Source: Fimbriimonadales bacterium
GTDB lineage: Bacteria > Armatimonadota > Fimbriimonadia > Fimbriimonadales > GBS-DC
NCBI GenBank assembly: GCA_025060055.1
Contig: JANXCK010000216.1
Span: forward strand, 1-9,222
Direction: 5' to 3'
Length of the DNA stretch: 9,222 nt
Part shown: one piece after another, positions 1 to 5,911 of the stretch
How the letters are laid out: each line of letters begins with the position of its first letter
How positions within the stretch are numbered: the stretch's first letter is position 1
Position numbers and translations under genes: made by a program
Notes under the pieces: generated by a model
What the model was told of the DNA's origin: nothing
The model's database searches: none
The model's input: the letters and a program-made list of their open reading frames with translations, nothing else

Positions 1-1
1 G

Positions 2-808
2 CCTGTGGGCGGCATGCCCCCGCTGGAAGCGGAACTGGCACAGACGCTGCAAACTCTGCTGGAGCAAGGACACGACATCCCCATCGTGGAGCCTGTGGGC
101 TTTCTGGTGGATATGGACAAGCCGTGGCACATCTGGGAGGCGAACGCCCGCTGGCTGGACTACGAGGCGAGCCGACTGGAGACCGACCGCATCGGCAAAG
201 AGGCGCAGATTGACGACTCCGCCGAGATTCACGGCAAACTGGTGATTGAGGAAGGCGCGATGATTGGCAAGCGCGTGGTGATTCACGGCAACTGTTTCAT
301 CGGGCGCGAGGCGCGGCTGGTGAACGGCGCGATTCTGCAGGGACACACGGCTGTGGGGGCGCGCACGCGCATCAGCGACTACTGCCTGGTAGGCGGTACG
401 ACTGTGATAGGCAACGGCTGCATCGTGGGGCACGACGCCGAAATGGACGGCGTGATGCTGGACGGCAGCTTCCTGTTCCACTACTGCGAGATTATGGGCG
501 TGGTGGGGCAGAGGGTAGATATTGGCGCAGCGACTGTGTGCGGCACGCTGCGCTTCGACGACGGCGACACCGTGCATACCGTGCGCGGCAGGCGCGAACG
601 CCCTGACTTCGGCGCAAACGGCACCTATTTCGGCGACTTCAGCCGAACGGGCGTGAATGTGATTACCATGCCCGGCGTGAAAATCGGCGCGTACTCGTGC
701 GTCGGCGCAGGAATCGTGGTGTATGAGGACATCCCCAGCCGCAAGCTTGTGCTACTCAAGCAAGAACTCATCTATCGCGACTGGGGACCAGAGCGGTATG
801 GGTGGTGA
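2..808 (+). CDS. Sugar-nucleotide pyrophosphorylase-like protein, C-terminal part with left-handed beta-helix (5' truncated)
   Basis: Open from the window edge to TGA at 806-808; in-frame GTG (5) and ATG (14) exist, but the protein very probably begins upstream. Residues around DKPWHIWEANARWLDYE resemble the end of the nucleotidyltransferase domain of bifunctional NDP-sugar pyrophosphorylases (GlmU or archaeal-type glucose-1-phosphate nucleotidyltransferase), where a Trp-rich segment precedes the acyltransferase-like domain. From about residue 65 to 250 the sequence is hexapeptide-repeat like (IGKEAQ, IDDSAEIHG, IGKRVVIHG, IGREARL, VGARTRISD, VIGNGCIVG, VKIGAYSCVGAG), which predicts a left-handed parallel beta-helix. 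Family knowledge: such proteins activate a sugar 1-phosphate to an NDP-sugar, sometimes with N-acetylation. The specific sugar cannot be told from this fragment. It abuts the next gene with no gap, consistent with co-transcription with two glycosyltransferases. A stand-alone hexapeptide acyltransferase is the alternative. Confidence 0.8.
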   Translation, partial: PVGGMPPLEAELAQTLQTLLEQGHDIPIVEPVGFLVDMDKPWHIWEANARWLDYEASRLETDRIGKEAQIDDSAEIHGKLVIEEGAMIGKRVVIHGNCFIGREARLVNGAILQGHTAVGARTRISDYCLVGGTTVIGNGCIVGHDAEMDGVMLDGSFLFHYCEIMGVVGQRVDIGAATVCGTLRFDDGDTVHTVRGRRERPDFGANGTYFGDFSRTGVNVITMPGVKIGAYSCVGAGIVVYEDIPSRKLVLLKQELIYRDWGPERYGW

Positions 809-2449
809 ATGCGACGCCTCGCGTTCGGATTGGTGATTTTGGCAATCGGGTTGCTCGCGCTGTTCAAGCCCGTGCATATTGACGACACAGTGGTTCTCCA
901 TGTGGCACAGAATATCCTGAAAGACCCGCTGCGCCCGTTTGCAGGCGAGTTCTTTTGGTTAGAGGAGCCGCAGCCGTTGGCAAGGGTCACCACGAACCCG
1001 CCGCTGGTGAGCTACTGGCTCGCGCCGTTTATTGCAGTCGGGGGCTATCGGGAATGGTGGCTGCATTTGGCGTTTGTGCCGTTTGTATGGCTCTTGGCGT
1101 GGGGGATGTATCGGCTCACGACGCGATTTCTGGGTCAGGAGTGGGCGTGGTGGGGTGTAGGCTGGGTACTACTCTCGCCTGCCGTGCTGCCAGGAATGAA
1201 CCTGATGCGCGATGTGCCTGCGTTCGCGCTGTTCGTGAGTGGCTTGGCGTGCTGGGTGCAAGGGCTGGCGGACGGGAATCGGCGTTCTCTGGTGGCAGGC
1301 GCGCTGCTGGGCGGGCTGAGCGGCGTGGCGAAGTATACTGCGCTGCTCTGGATTCCGCTCGCGTTGCTTTACATGCTACAGCGACGCGCGTGGCGCCAAC
1401 TGGGATGGCTTGCACTTGCACTGCTACCTATCACGCTCTGGTCTGCGATGAACCTGTGGGAGGACGGCATGATTCATCTGCTATATTTGTGGCAGGAGCG
1501 TCGTGGCAGCGCGCCGTGGACGGCGAAGTTCTTGCCCGCTGTGGTTGGCTTAGGGGCGAGCCTGCTGCTGGTGTGGGGCGTTTTGCCCCACTGGCGGAAA
1601 GCGCTGGGTGCAGGTTGGGCGTGGAAAACCGCGCTGATTGCCTGCGGCTGCGTCGGACTGGTGTCTGCCCATGCCACGCTGTTCGCAGGACGCCCGATTT
1701 ACGGGCAGACACTGTTCTGGCTGGTGAGCGGCGGCGTGTTGCTGGGAGTGGCACTACTTGCGAATCCCGCTCATCTGTCTTCGCCCTCCTACGCCGTAGG
1801 AGAGGGGGAGAGTGACTCTCCGCTCCCACGCGGTGGGAGAGAGGTTGAGGGTGAGGGCGCACCTGCTTTCCTTCGCCTCTGGCTCCTGCTTGCGCTGCTG
1901 ACCGCCGTCTGGGGTGTGCCGTTTCAGGCGATGCGCCATCTGCTTTACGCGCTGCCACCTCTCGTGCTGCTGCTACTGCCCCTTGCAGGCAAGCGTCCCC
2001 ATCTGTTGCTGCTCCAAGGGAGCTTGAGCTTGCTGGCTCTCGCCGCCGATTTTGAGTATGCGCAGGTGTACCGAACGGCGGCGCGTTGGTTCGCCGAAAC
2101 TTTCGAGGGCAAGCGCGTGTGGTATGTCGGCTCTTGGGGCTGGATGTTCTATGCAGAGCAGCAGGGCTTTCGAAAACTGCTGCCCAGTGGCGCGGGCGTG
2201 CAGGCAGGCGATATCATCCTTGTACCTCAGCGCGTCTACAAGGGCAAAATGCCCAGCAGCTGGGCAGAGAACGCTCTCCCCGCAGGGGCTTCTGTGGAGT
2301 TTTATGCCTTCACACCGTTGCGCACGATGGGCTTTGAAGGCGCCGCCTACTACGCGCTGATTCGCACCAACGCGCCGTTCCAGTTCAAACTCGCTCCCGA
2401 AGACCCTTTGGAGTCTATTCAGGCGTACACATGGAGTCCGTCCAGATGA
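809..2449 (+). CDS. Polytopic GT39/ArnT-like glycosyltransferase with an inserted palindromic repeat
   Basis: A 546-residue membrane protein starting with ATG directly after the TGA of the previous gene. Helix 1 is residues 4-19. It is followed by an acidic pair D25-D26 in the position of the catalytic Asp of GT-C enzymes, then the family-like N63-PPL motif and many hydrophobic helices to about residue 410. The last ~130 residues look soluble or periplasmic. Family knowledge: ArnT/PMT-type enzymes use a polyprenyl-phosphate sugar as donor and act on the outer face of the cytoplasmic membrane; acceptors are lipids or proteins. Residues ~325-351 are Gly/Glu/Pro/Ser rich and come from the repeat at 1782-1859, in a loop between two hydrophobic segments. 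The 3' end overlaps the next gene by 4 bases (ATGA), which suggests translational coupling to the likely donor-making enzyme. The acceptor is unknown; assignment to the GT-C fold is stronger than to one CAZy family. Confidence 0.78.
   Translation: MRRLAFGLVILAIGLLALFKPVHIDDTVVLHVAQNILKDPLRPFAGEFFWLEEPQPLARVTTNPPLVSYWLAPFIAVGGYREWWLHLAFVPFVWLLAWGMYRLTTRFLGQEWAWWGVGWVLLSPAVLPGMNLMRDVPAFALFVSGLACWVQGLADGNRRSLVAGALLGGLSGVAKYTALLWIPLALLYMLQRRAWRQLGWLALALLPITLWSAMNLWEDGMIHLLYLWQERRGSAPWTAKFLPAVVGLGASLLLVWGVLPHWRKALGAGWAWKTALIACGCVGLVSAHATLFAGRPIYGQTLFWLVSGGVLLGVALLANPAHLSSPSYAVGEGESDSPLPRGGREVEGEGAPAFLRLWLLLALLTAVWGVPFQAMRHLLYALPPLVLLLLPLAGKRPHLLLLQGSLSLLALAADFEYAQVYRTAARWFAETFEGKRVWYVGSWGWMFYAEQQGFRKLLPSGAGVQAGDIILVPQRVYKGKMPSSWAENALPAGASVEFYAFTPLRTMGFEGAAYYALIRTNAPFQFKLAPEDPLESIQAYTWSPSR
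1782..1859 (+). repeat. Palindromic coding repeat E1, in frame inside the GT39-like gene
   Basis: A 78-base (26-codon) block bounded by the 7-base inverted ends CGCCCTC and GAGGGCG. It holds three consecutive perfect hairpins: 1786-1802 (8-base arms, 1-base loop), 1807-1821 (7-base arms) and 1823-1839 (7-base arms, 3-base loop). It encodes a peptide containing YAVGEGESDSPLPRGGRE, which is hydrophilic and unlike the surrounding membrane protein. It aligns with the reverse complement of the element at 2449-2600, including both hairpin cores and a shared GTTGAGGGT end, so it is a shorter relative in the opposite orientation. No transposase is present. It probably belongs to an interspersed palindromic family that lacks stop codons in the frames used. 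Confidence 0.8.
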
Positions 2450-3282
2450 TATCAATCGCTGTTTCAAGTACCACGATACCCTCAACCCCATCCCCTCTCC
2501 CGCGACGCGGGAGAGGGGAGCCAGGTTCCCCCTCTCCCACCGCGTGGGAGAGGGGGCAAGGGGGTGAGGGCGGTACGGCGTCTGAAACGGCGATTGGTAT
2601 AAGCCTGATTATCCCGTTGCATAACGAGTGTGCGAACCTGCCAGAGCTGATTCGGCAGTGCCGTTGTGTGCTGGACGCCACAGGGCACACTTGGGAGATG
2701 ATTTTGGTGGACGACGGCAGCGACGACGGAAGCGCGGAATACCTGCTGACCATACAGGCGCAGGAGCCGCGCCTGAGGCTGCTTCGCCACTCGGAGAGAC
2801 GAGGCAAGACGGCAGCGTATGCGACGGGCTTTGCTGCCGCCCGCGGCGCGTATTTGTTCACCATAGACGCCGATTTGCAGGAAGACCCCCACGCGCTCGT
2901 GCCGATGTTGCAGCGCTTGCAGTCGGGCGAGGCGTCGATGGTGGTCGGCTGGCGTCGGCGGCGGCGCGACACGCGGCTCAAGGTACTGGCATCGCGCCTG
3001 TTCAACGGCACACTCCGCTGGCTGTTCGGCTTGCCCCTGCACGACGCAAACTGCGGGTTCAAGGGCATGGAGCGCACGGTCGCGCACGCTCTGCTCCCGT
3101 GGCTGGAGCGCGATTTCCATCGCTATCTCCCGCTGATTGCCCATCGGCTGGGCTATCGCCTCACAGAAGTGGAAGTGGAACATCGCCCGCGCCAGCACGG
3201 TCGCTCGCACTATGGGCTGGAGCGCTGCGTCCACGCCGTCGTAGATTTATGGATACTCACGGCGCGACTGCGTCGGCGTTGA
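2446..3282 (+). CDS. GT2 polyprenyl-phosphate glycosyltransferase (DPM1/ArnC/GtrB-like) with repeat-derived N-terminus
   Basis: A 278-residue protein. The start chosen is ATG 2446, which overlaps the upstream stop as ATGA and has GGAG at 2433-2436, 9 bases ahead; ATG 2431 is a weaker alternative adding 5 residues. The GT-A domain begins near residue 52 (ISLIIPLHNE). It has the nucleotide-binding V-D89-D90-GSDDGS motif, the metal-binding D141-A-D143-LQEDP, an NCGFKG segment and a C-terminal HRPRQHGRSHYG resembling the family's R-x-x-G-x-S-x-Y signature. Family knowledge: these enzymes move a sugar from an NDP-sugar to undecaprenyl or dolichyl phosphate on the cytoplasmic face. Unlike GtrB or ArnC there is no C-terminal transmembrane pair, so it is DPM1-like and would be peripheral. 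Residues 2-50 are encoded by the palindromic element at 2449-2600. Sugar identity is not determinable; coupling to the GT39-like gene suggests it makes that enzyme's donor. Confidence 0.85.
   Translation: MISIAVSSTTIPSTPSPLPRRGRGEPGSPSPTAWERGQGGEGGTASETAIGISLIIPLHNECANLPELIRQCRCVLDATGHTWEMILVDDGSDDGSAEYLLTIQAQEPRLRLLRHSERRGKTAAYATGFAAARGAYLFTIDADLQEDPHALVPMLQRLQSGEASMVVGWRRRRRDTRLKVLASRLFNGTLRWLFGLPLHDANCGFKGMERTVAHALLPWLERDFHRYLPLIAHRLGYRLTEVEVEHRPRQHGRSHYGLERCVHAVVDLWILTARLRRR
2449..2600 (+). repeat. Nested palindromic (MITE-like) element E2 translated as the GT2 N-terminus
   Basis: Outer ends 2449-2466 and 2583-2600 are inverted repeats matching at 16 of 18 bases (left arm ATATCAATCGCTGTTTCA). 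Inside are two GC-rich hairpins, around CTCCCGCGACGCGGGAG (about 2497-2513) and CTCCCACCGCGTGGGAG (about 2534-2550), each extended by CCCCT/AGGGG-type arms, so the whole 152 bases are near palindromic. TA dinucleotides occur at both tips (2450-2451 and 2598-2601), as many MITEs show, but no target duplication can be proven from one copy. The left tip falls inside the upstream gene's stop codon and immediately after the GT2 start codon. The element carries no coding capacity of its own and would have been mobilised in trans, if at all. Confidence 0.75.
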
Positions 3283-3306
3283 GCAAGCGGTTTCTGGGCG
3301 GAAGGG

Positions 3307-3921
3307 CTACCCCTTCTCCTCCAACACGCGATAGATGTCTTGAATCAGACGCTGCACCTCTGCGCGGTTCACGCCCGAATAGTAACCCCGTATGCGTCCC
3401 TGGCGGTCAATCAGCACCAGCTTGTCGCTATGCACGATTGGATGGCTCTCGTCGCCTGGCTCTGCCCCCAGTTTGAAAGTTTGGCGCGACAGTTCATACA
3501 GGGCTTTGCGCTCGCCCGTGAGGAAGTGCCATTTGCCCCGCTGCGCCTTGTGCTTGTCTGCCCACCGCTTGAGCGCGTCCACTGTATCGTTTTCGGGGTC
3601 AACGGTGAACCCTGCAATCAGTACCTCGCGGTTGTTCGCAAACTCAATCTGCACATCGATAGCGTTGCGGTTCATCACAGGGCAGATACTGGGGCAGGTC
3701 GTGAAGAAGAAGTAGGCGACCCACACTTTACCCTTGAAGGTGTCGCGCGTGACGGTCTCACCCCACTGGTTTTTGAAGGCGAAGTCGGCGTTCACCGCGC
3801 CCATCACGGGCAACGGCTCCTCCTGCTGCTTGAGCGCGCTTTGCCGCGCGTAGAGAGCGAACGCAAATGCCACCACCGCCAACACGAGCATGCCCCAAGC
3901 GAAAAACATCATCCAGCGCAT
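3307..3921 (-). CDS. SCO1/SenC/PrrC copper chaperone for cytochrome oxidase assembly
   Basis: A 204-residue, thioredoxin-fold, membrane-anchored protein. One N-terminal helix (about residues 4-24) anchors it with the domain outside the cytoplasmic membrane. The copper motif is C76-P-S-I-C80-P, and the third ligand is H164 in IVHSDKLVLID; all three residues are present. Family knowledge: SCO proteins deliver copper to, or reduce, the CuA site of oxidase subunit II. The start is ATG at 3919-3921, preceded by a strong GGGAGG (plus-strand positions 3927-3932) that overlaps the stop codon of the upstream oxidase subunit III gene by one base. The genes are 10 bases apart, so translation is probably coupled. 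It is convergent with the GT2 gene, with only 24 bases between them. Confidence 0.93.
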   Translation of the reverse strand: MRWMMFFAWGMLVLAVVAFAFALYARQSALKQQEEPLPVMGAVNADFAFKNQWGETVTRDTFKGKVWVAYFFFTTCPSICPVMNRNAIDVQIEFANNREVLIAGFTVDPENDTVDALKRWADKHKAQRGKWHFLTGERKALYELSRQTFKLGAEPGDESHPIVHSDKLVLIDRQGRIRGYYSGVNRAEVQRLIQDIYRVLEEKG

Positions 3922-3931
3922 CGTCGCCTCC

Positions 3932-4567
3932 CTACTTGATGAGCATCACGCCGAACAGCGCTGCCCAGAGGATGCCCAGAAAGTGCCAATAAATCGCGCC
4001 GAGTTCCACATACTGCGGGTTCGCCGTGCGCTGTACCTGCGCTTGGTAGAGCAGGTAGCCCGCGAAGACCAGCCCGCCCAGTAGGTGCAGACCGTGCAGC
4101 GCGCTGATTACGTAGAACATCCCGCTGAAGAAGTGGGTTGGTGCGCCTTGTAGTTGCCGCGCGATCTCGCCCCAGCTGCCCAGCTGCAACGCTAAAAACA
4201 GGGCGCCAAGCAAGAAGGTGAGCGCCATACCGCGCCAGACGCCTCGCGGGTTGTCCGCTCGGGCTGCATACAGCGCCATCTGGCAGGGTATGCTGCTCAG
4301 CAGAATAATCGCTGTGCTAACCCAGCTAAGTTTGGGCAGTTGGAAGGCGAGGTCAGGGCGAGCAGGTGTGAGCAGGTACAGCACGATAAGTGCGCCGAAC
4401 ATGGTGGTCAGCGCACCGAGAAAGATGTACAGCCCCAGCCGTGCCGATTGGAACCGATCGAACGGCGGCTCGCCAGCGCCGTCACCATCACCGCGGTAGC
4501 GCGGAGGCAGGTTTCCCTCCCCCGTGCCGCGTCCGTACACCTGCGGACGAGATTTAAGTTTTGCCAT
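3932..4567 (-). CDS. ctaE: Cytochrome c oxidase subunit III (heme-copper oxidase subunit III)
   Basis: A 211-residue protein with about five transmembrane helices, the short form typical of many bacterial heme-copper oxidases. The first ~38 residues are polar and Gly-rich; the first helix follows RFQSARLGLYIFLGA. Family features are FYVISALHGLHLLGG, with the paired His of the conserved helix, and the C-terminal YWHFLGILWAALFGVMLIK. Family knowledge: subunit III contains no redox centre; it supports turnover stability and proton entry to subunit I. The ATG at 4565-4567 lacks a convincing Shine-Dalgarno sequence. Genes for subunits I and II are not in the window. It is followed 10 bases on by the SCO chaperone and preceded, after a repeat-filled spacer, by heme O synthase, so all three products serve one oxidase. 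A quinol oxidase subunit (CyoC) is possible, but SCO favours a CuA cytochrome c oxidase. Confidence 0.9.
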   Translation of the reverse strand: MAKLKSRPQVYGRGTGEGNLPPRYRGDGDGAGEPPFDRFQSARLGLYIFLGALTTMFGALIVLYLLTPARPDLAFQLPKLSWVSTAIILLSSIPCQMALYAARADNPRGVWRGMALTFLLGALFLALQLGSWGEIARQLQGAPTHFFSGMFYVISALHGLHLLGGLVFAGYLLYQAQVQRTANPQYVELGAIYWHFLGILWAALFGVMLIK

Positions 4568-4859
4568 AGTCGTACCCCAAACTTAGAGACTACCCAAGCA
4601 GTCCCGCTGCACTGCGTCGGCGAGATGCCGAAGCCTCTGTGGCGCAGGCATTGTGCCCGTGCGCGTGGCACGGACAGTCTTGTCCGTGCCCTCGAAGCCC
4701 CCGTGGTACGGGCATCTTGCCCGTGCGTGTGGCACGGACAGTCTTGTCCGTGCCCTCGTCGGCGGGGACGCCGACGCGACGCTCGCTTGGACACGACTGT
4801 CCAAGCCACGCTCGTCGGCGCGGACGCCGACGCTACGAGAACCTGCGGGGCTGTCCGCG
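4568..4859. other. 292-base intergenic spacer between ctaB and ctaE, mostly hairpin repeats
   Basis: No gene is supported here; the open frames on both strands are repeat-derived peptides. About 185 bases of it are the hairpin array described separately. The 79 bases next to ctaE (4568-4646) hold no clear promoter or ribosome binding site. A TTTGGGGTAC sequence just before the ctaE start resembles the upstream half of other promoter-like sites in the window, but it lies too close to the start codon to be a normal -10. Confidence 0.6.
4647..4831. repeat. Array of direct repeats and perfect hairpins
   Basis: Two near-identical 48-base direct copies, 4647-4694 and 4711-4758 (period 64), differ at only a few positions. 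Each carries a perfect hairpin with GGCACGGACA arms and a GTCT loop (4667-4690 and 4731-4754). A further hairpin with ACGGGCA arms is at 4708-4724. Downstream come hairpins with GTCGGCG arms at 4758-4775 and again at 4814-4831, flanking one with CTTGGACA arms at 4786-4805. At least six hairpins thus lie in under 190 bases. Transcribed from ctaB toward ctaE, this would be a heavily folded spacer RNA. It shows neither CRISPR geometry nor a T-tract terminator. Confidence 0.85.
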
Positions 4860-5717
4860 CTATAAGCTGATGATCATCCAGACCAGCAGCAACGGCAGGT
4901 ACAGCACGGAACCAATAAGCACGCCGCGAGCGCCTTCGAGCGTGTTGGGCGTTTTGAGGAACCGCCACGCGGCGCGTACTGCCCACAGCCCCAGCATGAG
5001 CGCGCCCAGCAAGTAAAGCCAGCTGTAGGTGGTGAACGGCGCGAACATCAGGCTAATGCCCACCATCGCCAGCGTGTACCCAAACGCAAGCCGTGCCGTT
5101 GCCTCTGCCGTCGCGTCGGCATACGGCAGCATGCAGAAGCCTGCCTTCGCGTACTCTTCGCGATACAGCGAGGCAATCGCCCAAAAGTGCGGGAACTGCC
5201 ACACGAACTGGAGCGCGAACAGCAGCCACGCCTCTACAGAAAACTCGCCTTGCGCGGCAACCCAGCCTGCCATCGGCGGAATCGCGCCCGGAACAGCGCC
5301 GACCACCGTGCTGAAATGGGTGCGCGGCTTGAGCGGCGTGTAAACGAATGCGTACAGGAGAATGGAGACCGCGCCCAGCAGCGCAACGGGCAGGTTGACC
5401 CCTAAGGCAAGCGTGAGCGTGCCTAAAACCCCCCACAGCGTGCCCACCAGCCAGCCTTCCTGAGGCGTGATGCGCCCTGAGGGGATAGGGCGCTGCGCCG
5501 TGCGCGTCATCAGGGCATCCCAACGCCACTCATACGCTTGATTGAGCGCGTTCGCAGAGGCAATCACCAGCCACGAGCCAATCAGCGTCGCTGCAATCAG
5601 CCCTGCGGAAAGTGTCTGCCCCCAACCCCCGATAATCAGCCCTGCGAGCGTCGTCAGCCAGACCAGAATCGTCACGCGCGGCTTGCTCAAGAGCCAGTAG
5701 GCACGCAGCTTCTGCAT
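4860..5717 (-). CDS. ctaB: Protoheme IX farnesyltransferase (heme O synthase)
   Basis: A 285-residue UbiA-family membrane protein with about nine helices. It farnesylates heme B to heme O, the first step toward heme A for cytochrome oxidase. The N-terminus has the family's LLSKPRVTILVWLTTLAG. The first acidic motif reads N59-Q-A-Y-E63-W-R-W-D67-ALMTRTAQRPIPSG, and the second, near YREEYAKAGFCMLPY, replaces the usual Asp pair with Glu. Length matches the family (about 285-310). The start is ATG 5715-5717, preceded by AAGGGG six bases away. An open frame extends upstream to 6020, but that part lies across the promoter region and is antisense to hrcA; an ATG at 5763-5765 adds 16 residues without a ribosome binding site. 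It is the first gene of the minus-strand oxidase assembly set. Confidence 0.93.
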   Translation of the reverse strand: MQKLRAYWLLSKPRVTILVWLTTLAGLIIGGWGQTLSAGLIAATLIGSWLVIASANALNQAYEWRWDALMTRTAQRPIPSGRITPQEGWLVGTLWGVLGTLTLALGVNLPVALLGAVSILLYAFVYTPLKPRTHFSTVVGAVPGAIPPMAGWVAAQGEFSVEAWLLFALQFVWQFPHFWAIASLYREEYAKAGFCMLPYADATAEATARLAFGYTLAMVGISLMFAPFTTYSWLYLLGALMLGLWAVRAAWRFLKTPNTLEGARGVLIGSVLYLPLLLVWMIISL

Positions 5718-5773
5718 CGCTAACCCCTTACGCGACGCGCTCGGAAGGCGCAGGGCGGTCTTCATACTCGCAT

Positions 5774-5804
5774 ATTGTACCCAAAGCAGGCAAGGCGTAT
5801 GCAA
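5774..5804 (-). promoter_or_regulatory. Candidate sigma-70-type promoter for ctaB
   Basis: On the minus strand, TACAAT (plus positions 5774-5779) is preceded by GGG and, 19 bases further upstream, by TTGCAT (5799-5804). Transcription would begin about 50 bases before the chosen ATG at 5717, which supports that start over the one at 5765. The 19-base spacer is longer than ideal. Confidence 0.45.
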
Positions 5805-5888
5805 GGGTCTGTGCAATTTTTCACAAGGTGAGCATCGACCCGTCGGCGAACTCCATCGCCCGAACCCCCCAATCTCGCCCACTTGAGG

Positions 5889-5894
5889 TACAAT
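5889..5894 (+). promoter_or_regulatory. Candidate -10 element for hrcA
   Basis: TACAAT at 5889-5894 sits in the context TTGAGGTACAATTAA, about 17 bases before the proposed GTG start. No good -35 hexamer lies 16-19 bases upstream. No CIRCE-like inverted repeat is visible near it. If real, it lies inside the longest hrcA reading frame, so translation must start downstream of it. Confidence 0.35.
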
Positions 5895-5911
5895 TAACGC
5901 GGTGGTTGCCT

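Noticed and set aside
955..1815. 286-codon alternative plus-strand frame inside the GT39-like gene, and several long antisense frames elsewhere (e.g. 2415-3077, 6017-6976)
   Set aside because: Arg/Ala/Cys-rich composition typical of shadow frames in GC-rich DNA; the overlapping frame in each case has clear family motifs.
3301..3316. Hairpin with GAAGGG/CCCTTC arms between the convergent GT2 and SCO genes
   Set aside because: A 6-base stem without a T tract on either strand, overlapping the SCO stop codon; too weak to call a bidirectional terminator.
4565..4600. Promoter directly in front of ctaE (TTGGGT, 17-base gap, TACGAC)
   Set aside because: Both hexamers match consensus at only 3 of 6 positions, and transcription would begin at or after the start codon.
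4647..4831. CRISPR array or tandem gene remnants
   Set aside because: There are only two long direct copies with a 16-base gap; the rest are different hairpins, and no cas genes are present. Open frames across it are translated repeats.
5828..5911. Upstream GTG start for hrcA
   Set aside because: The extra 28 residues lie before the conserved family start and over a candidate -10 element. GTG 5912 gives the normal length, although neither start is proven.
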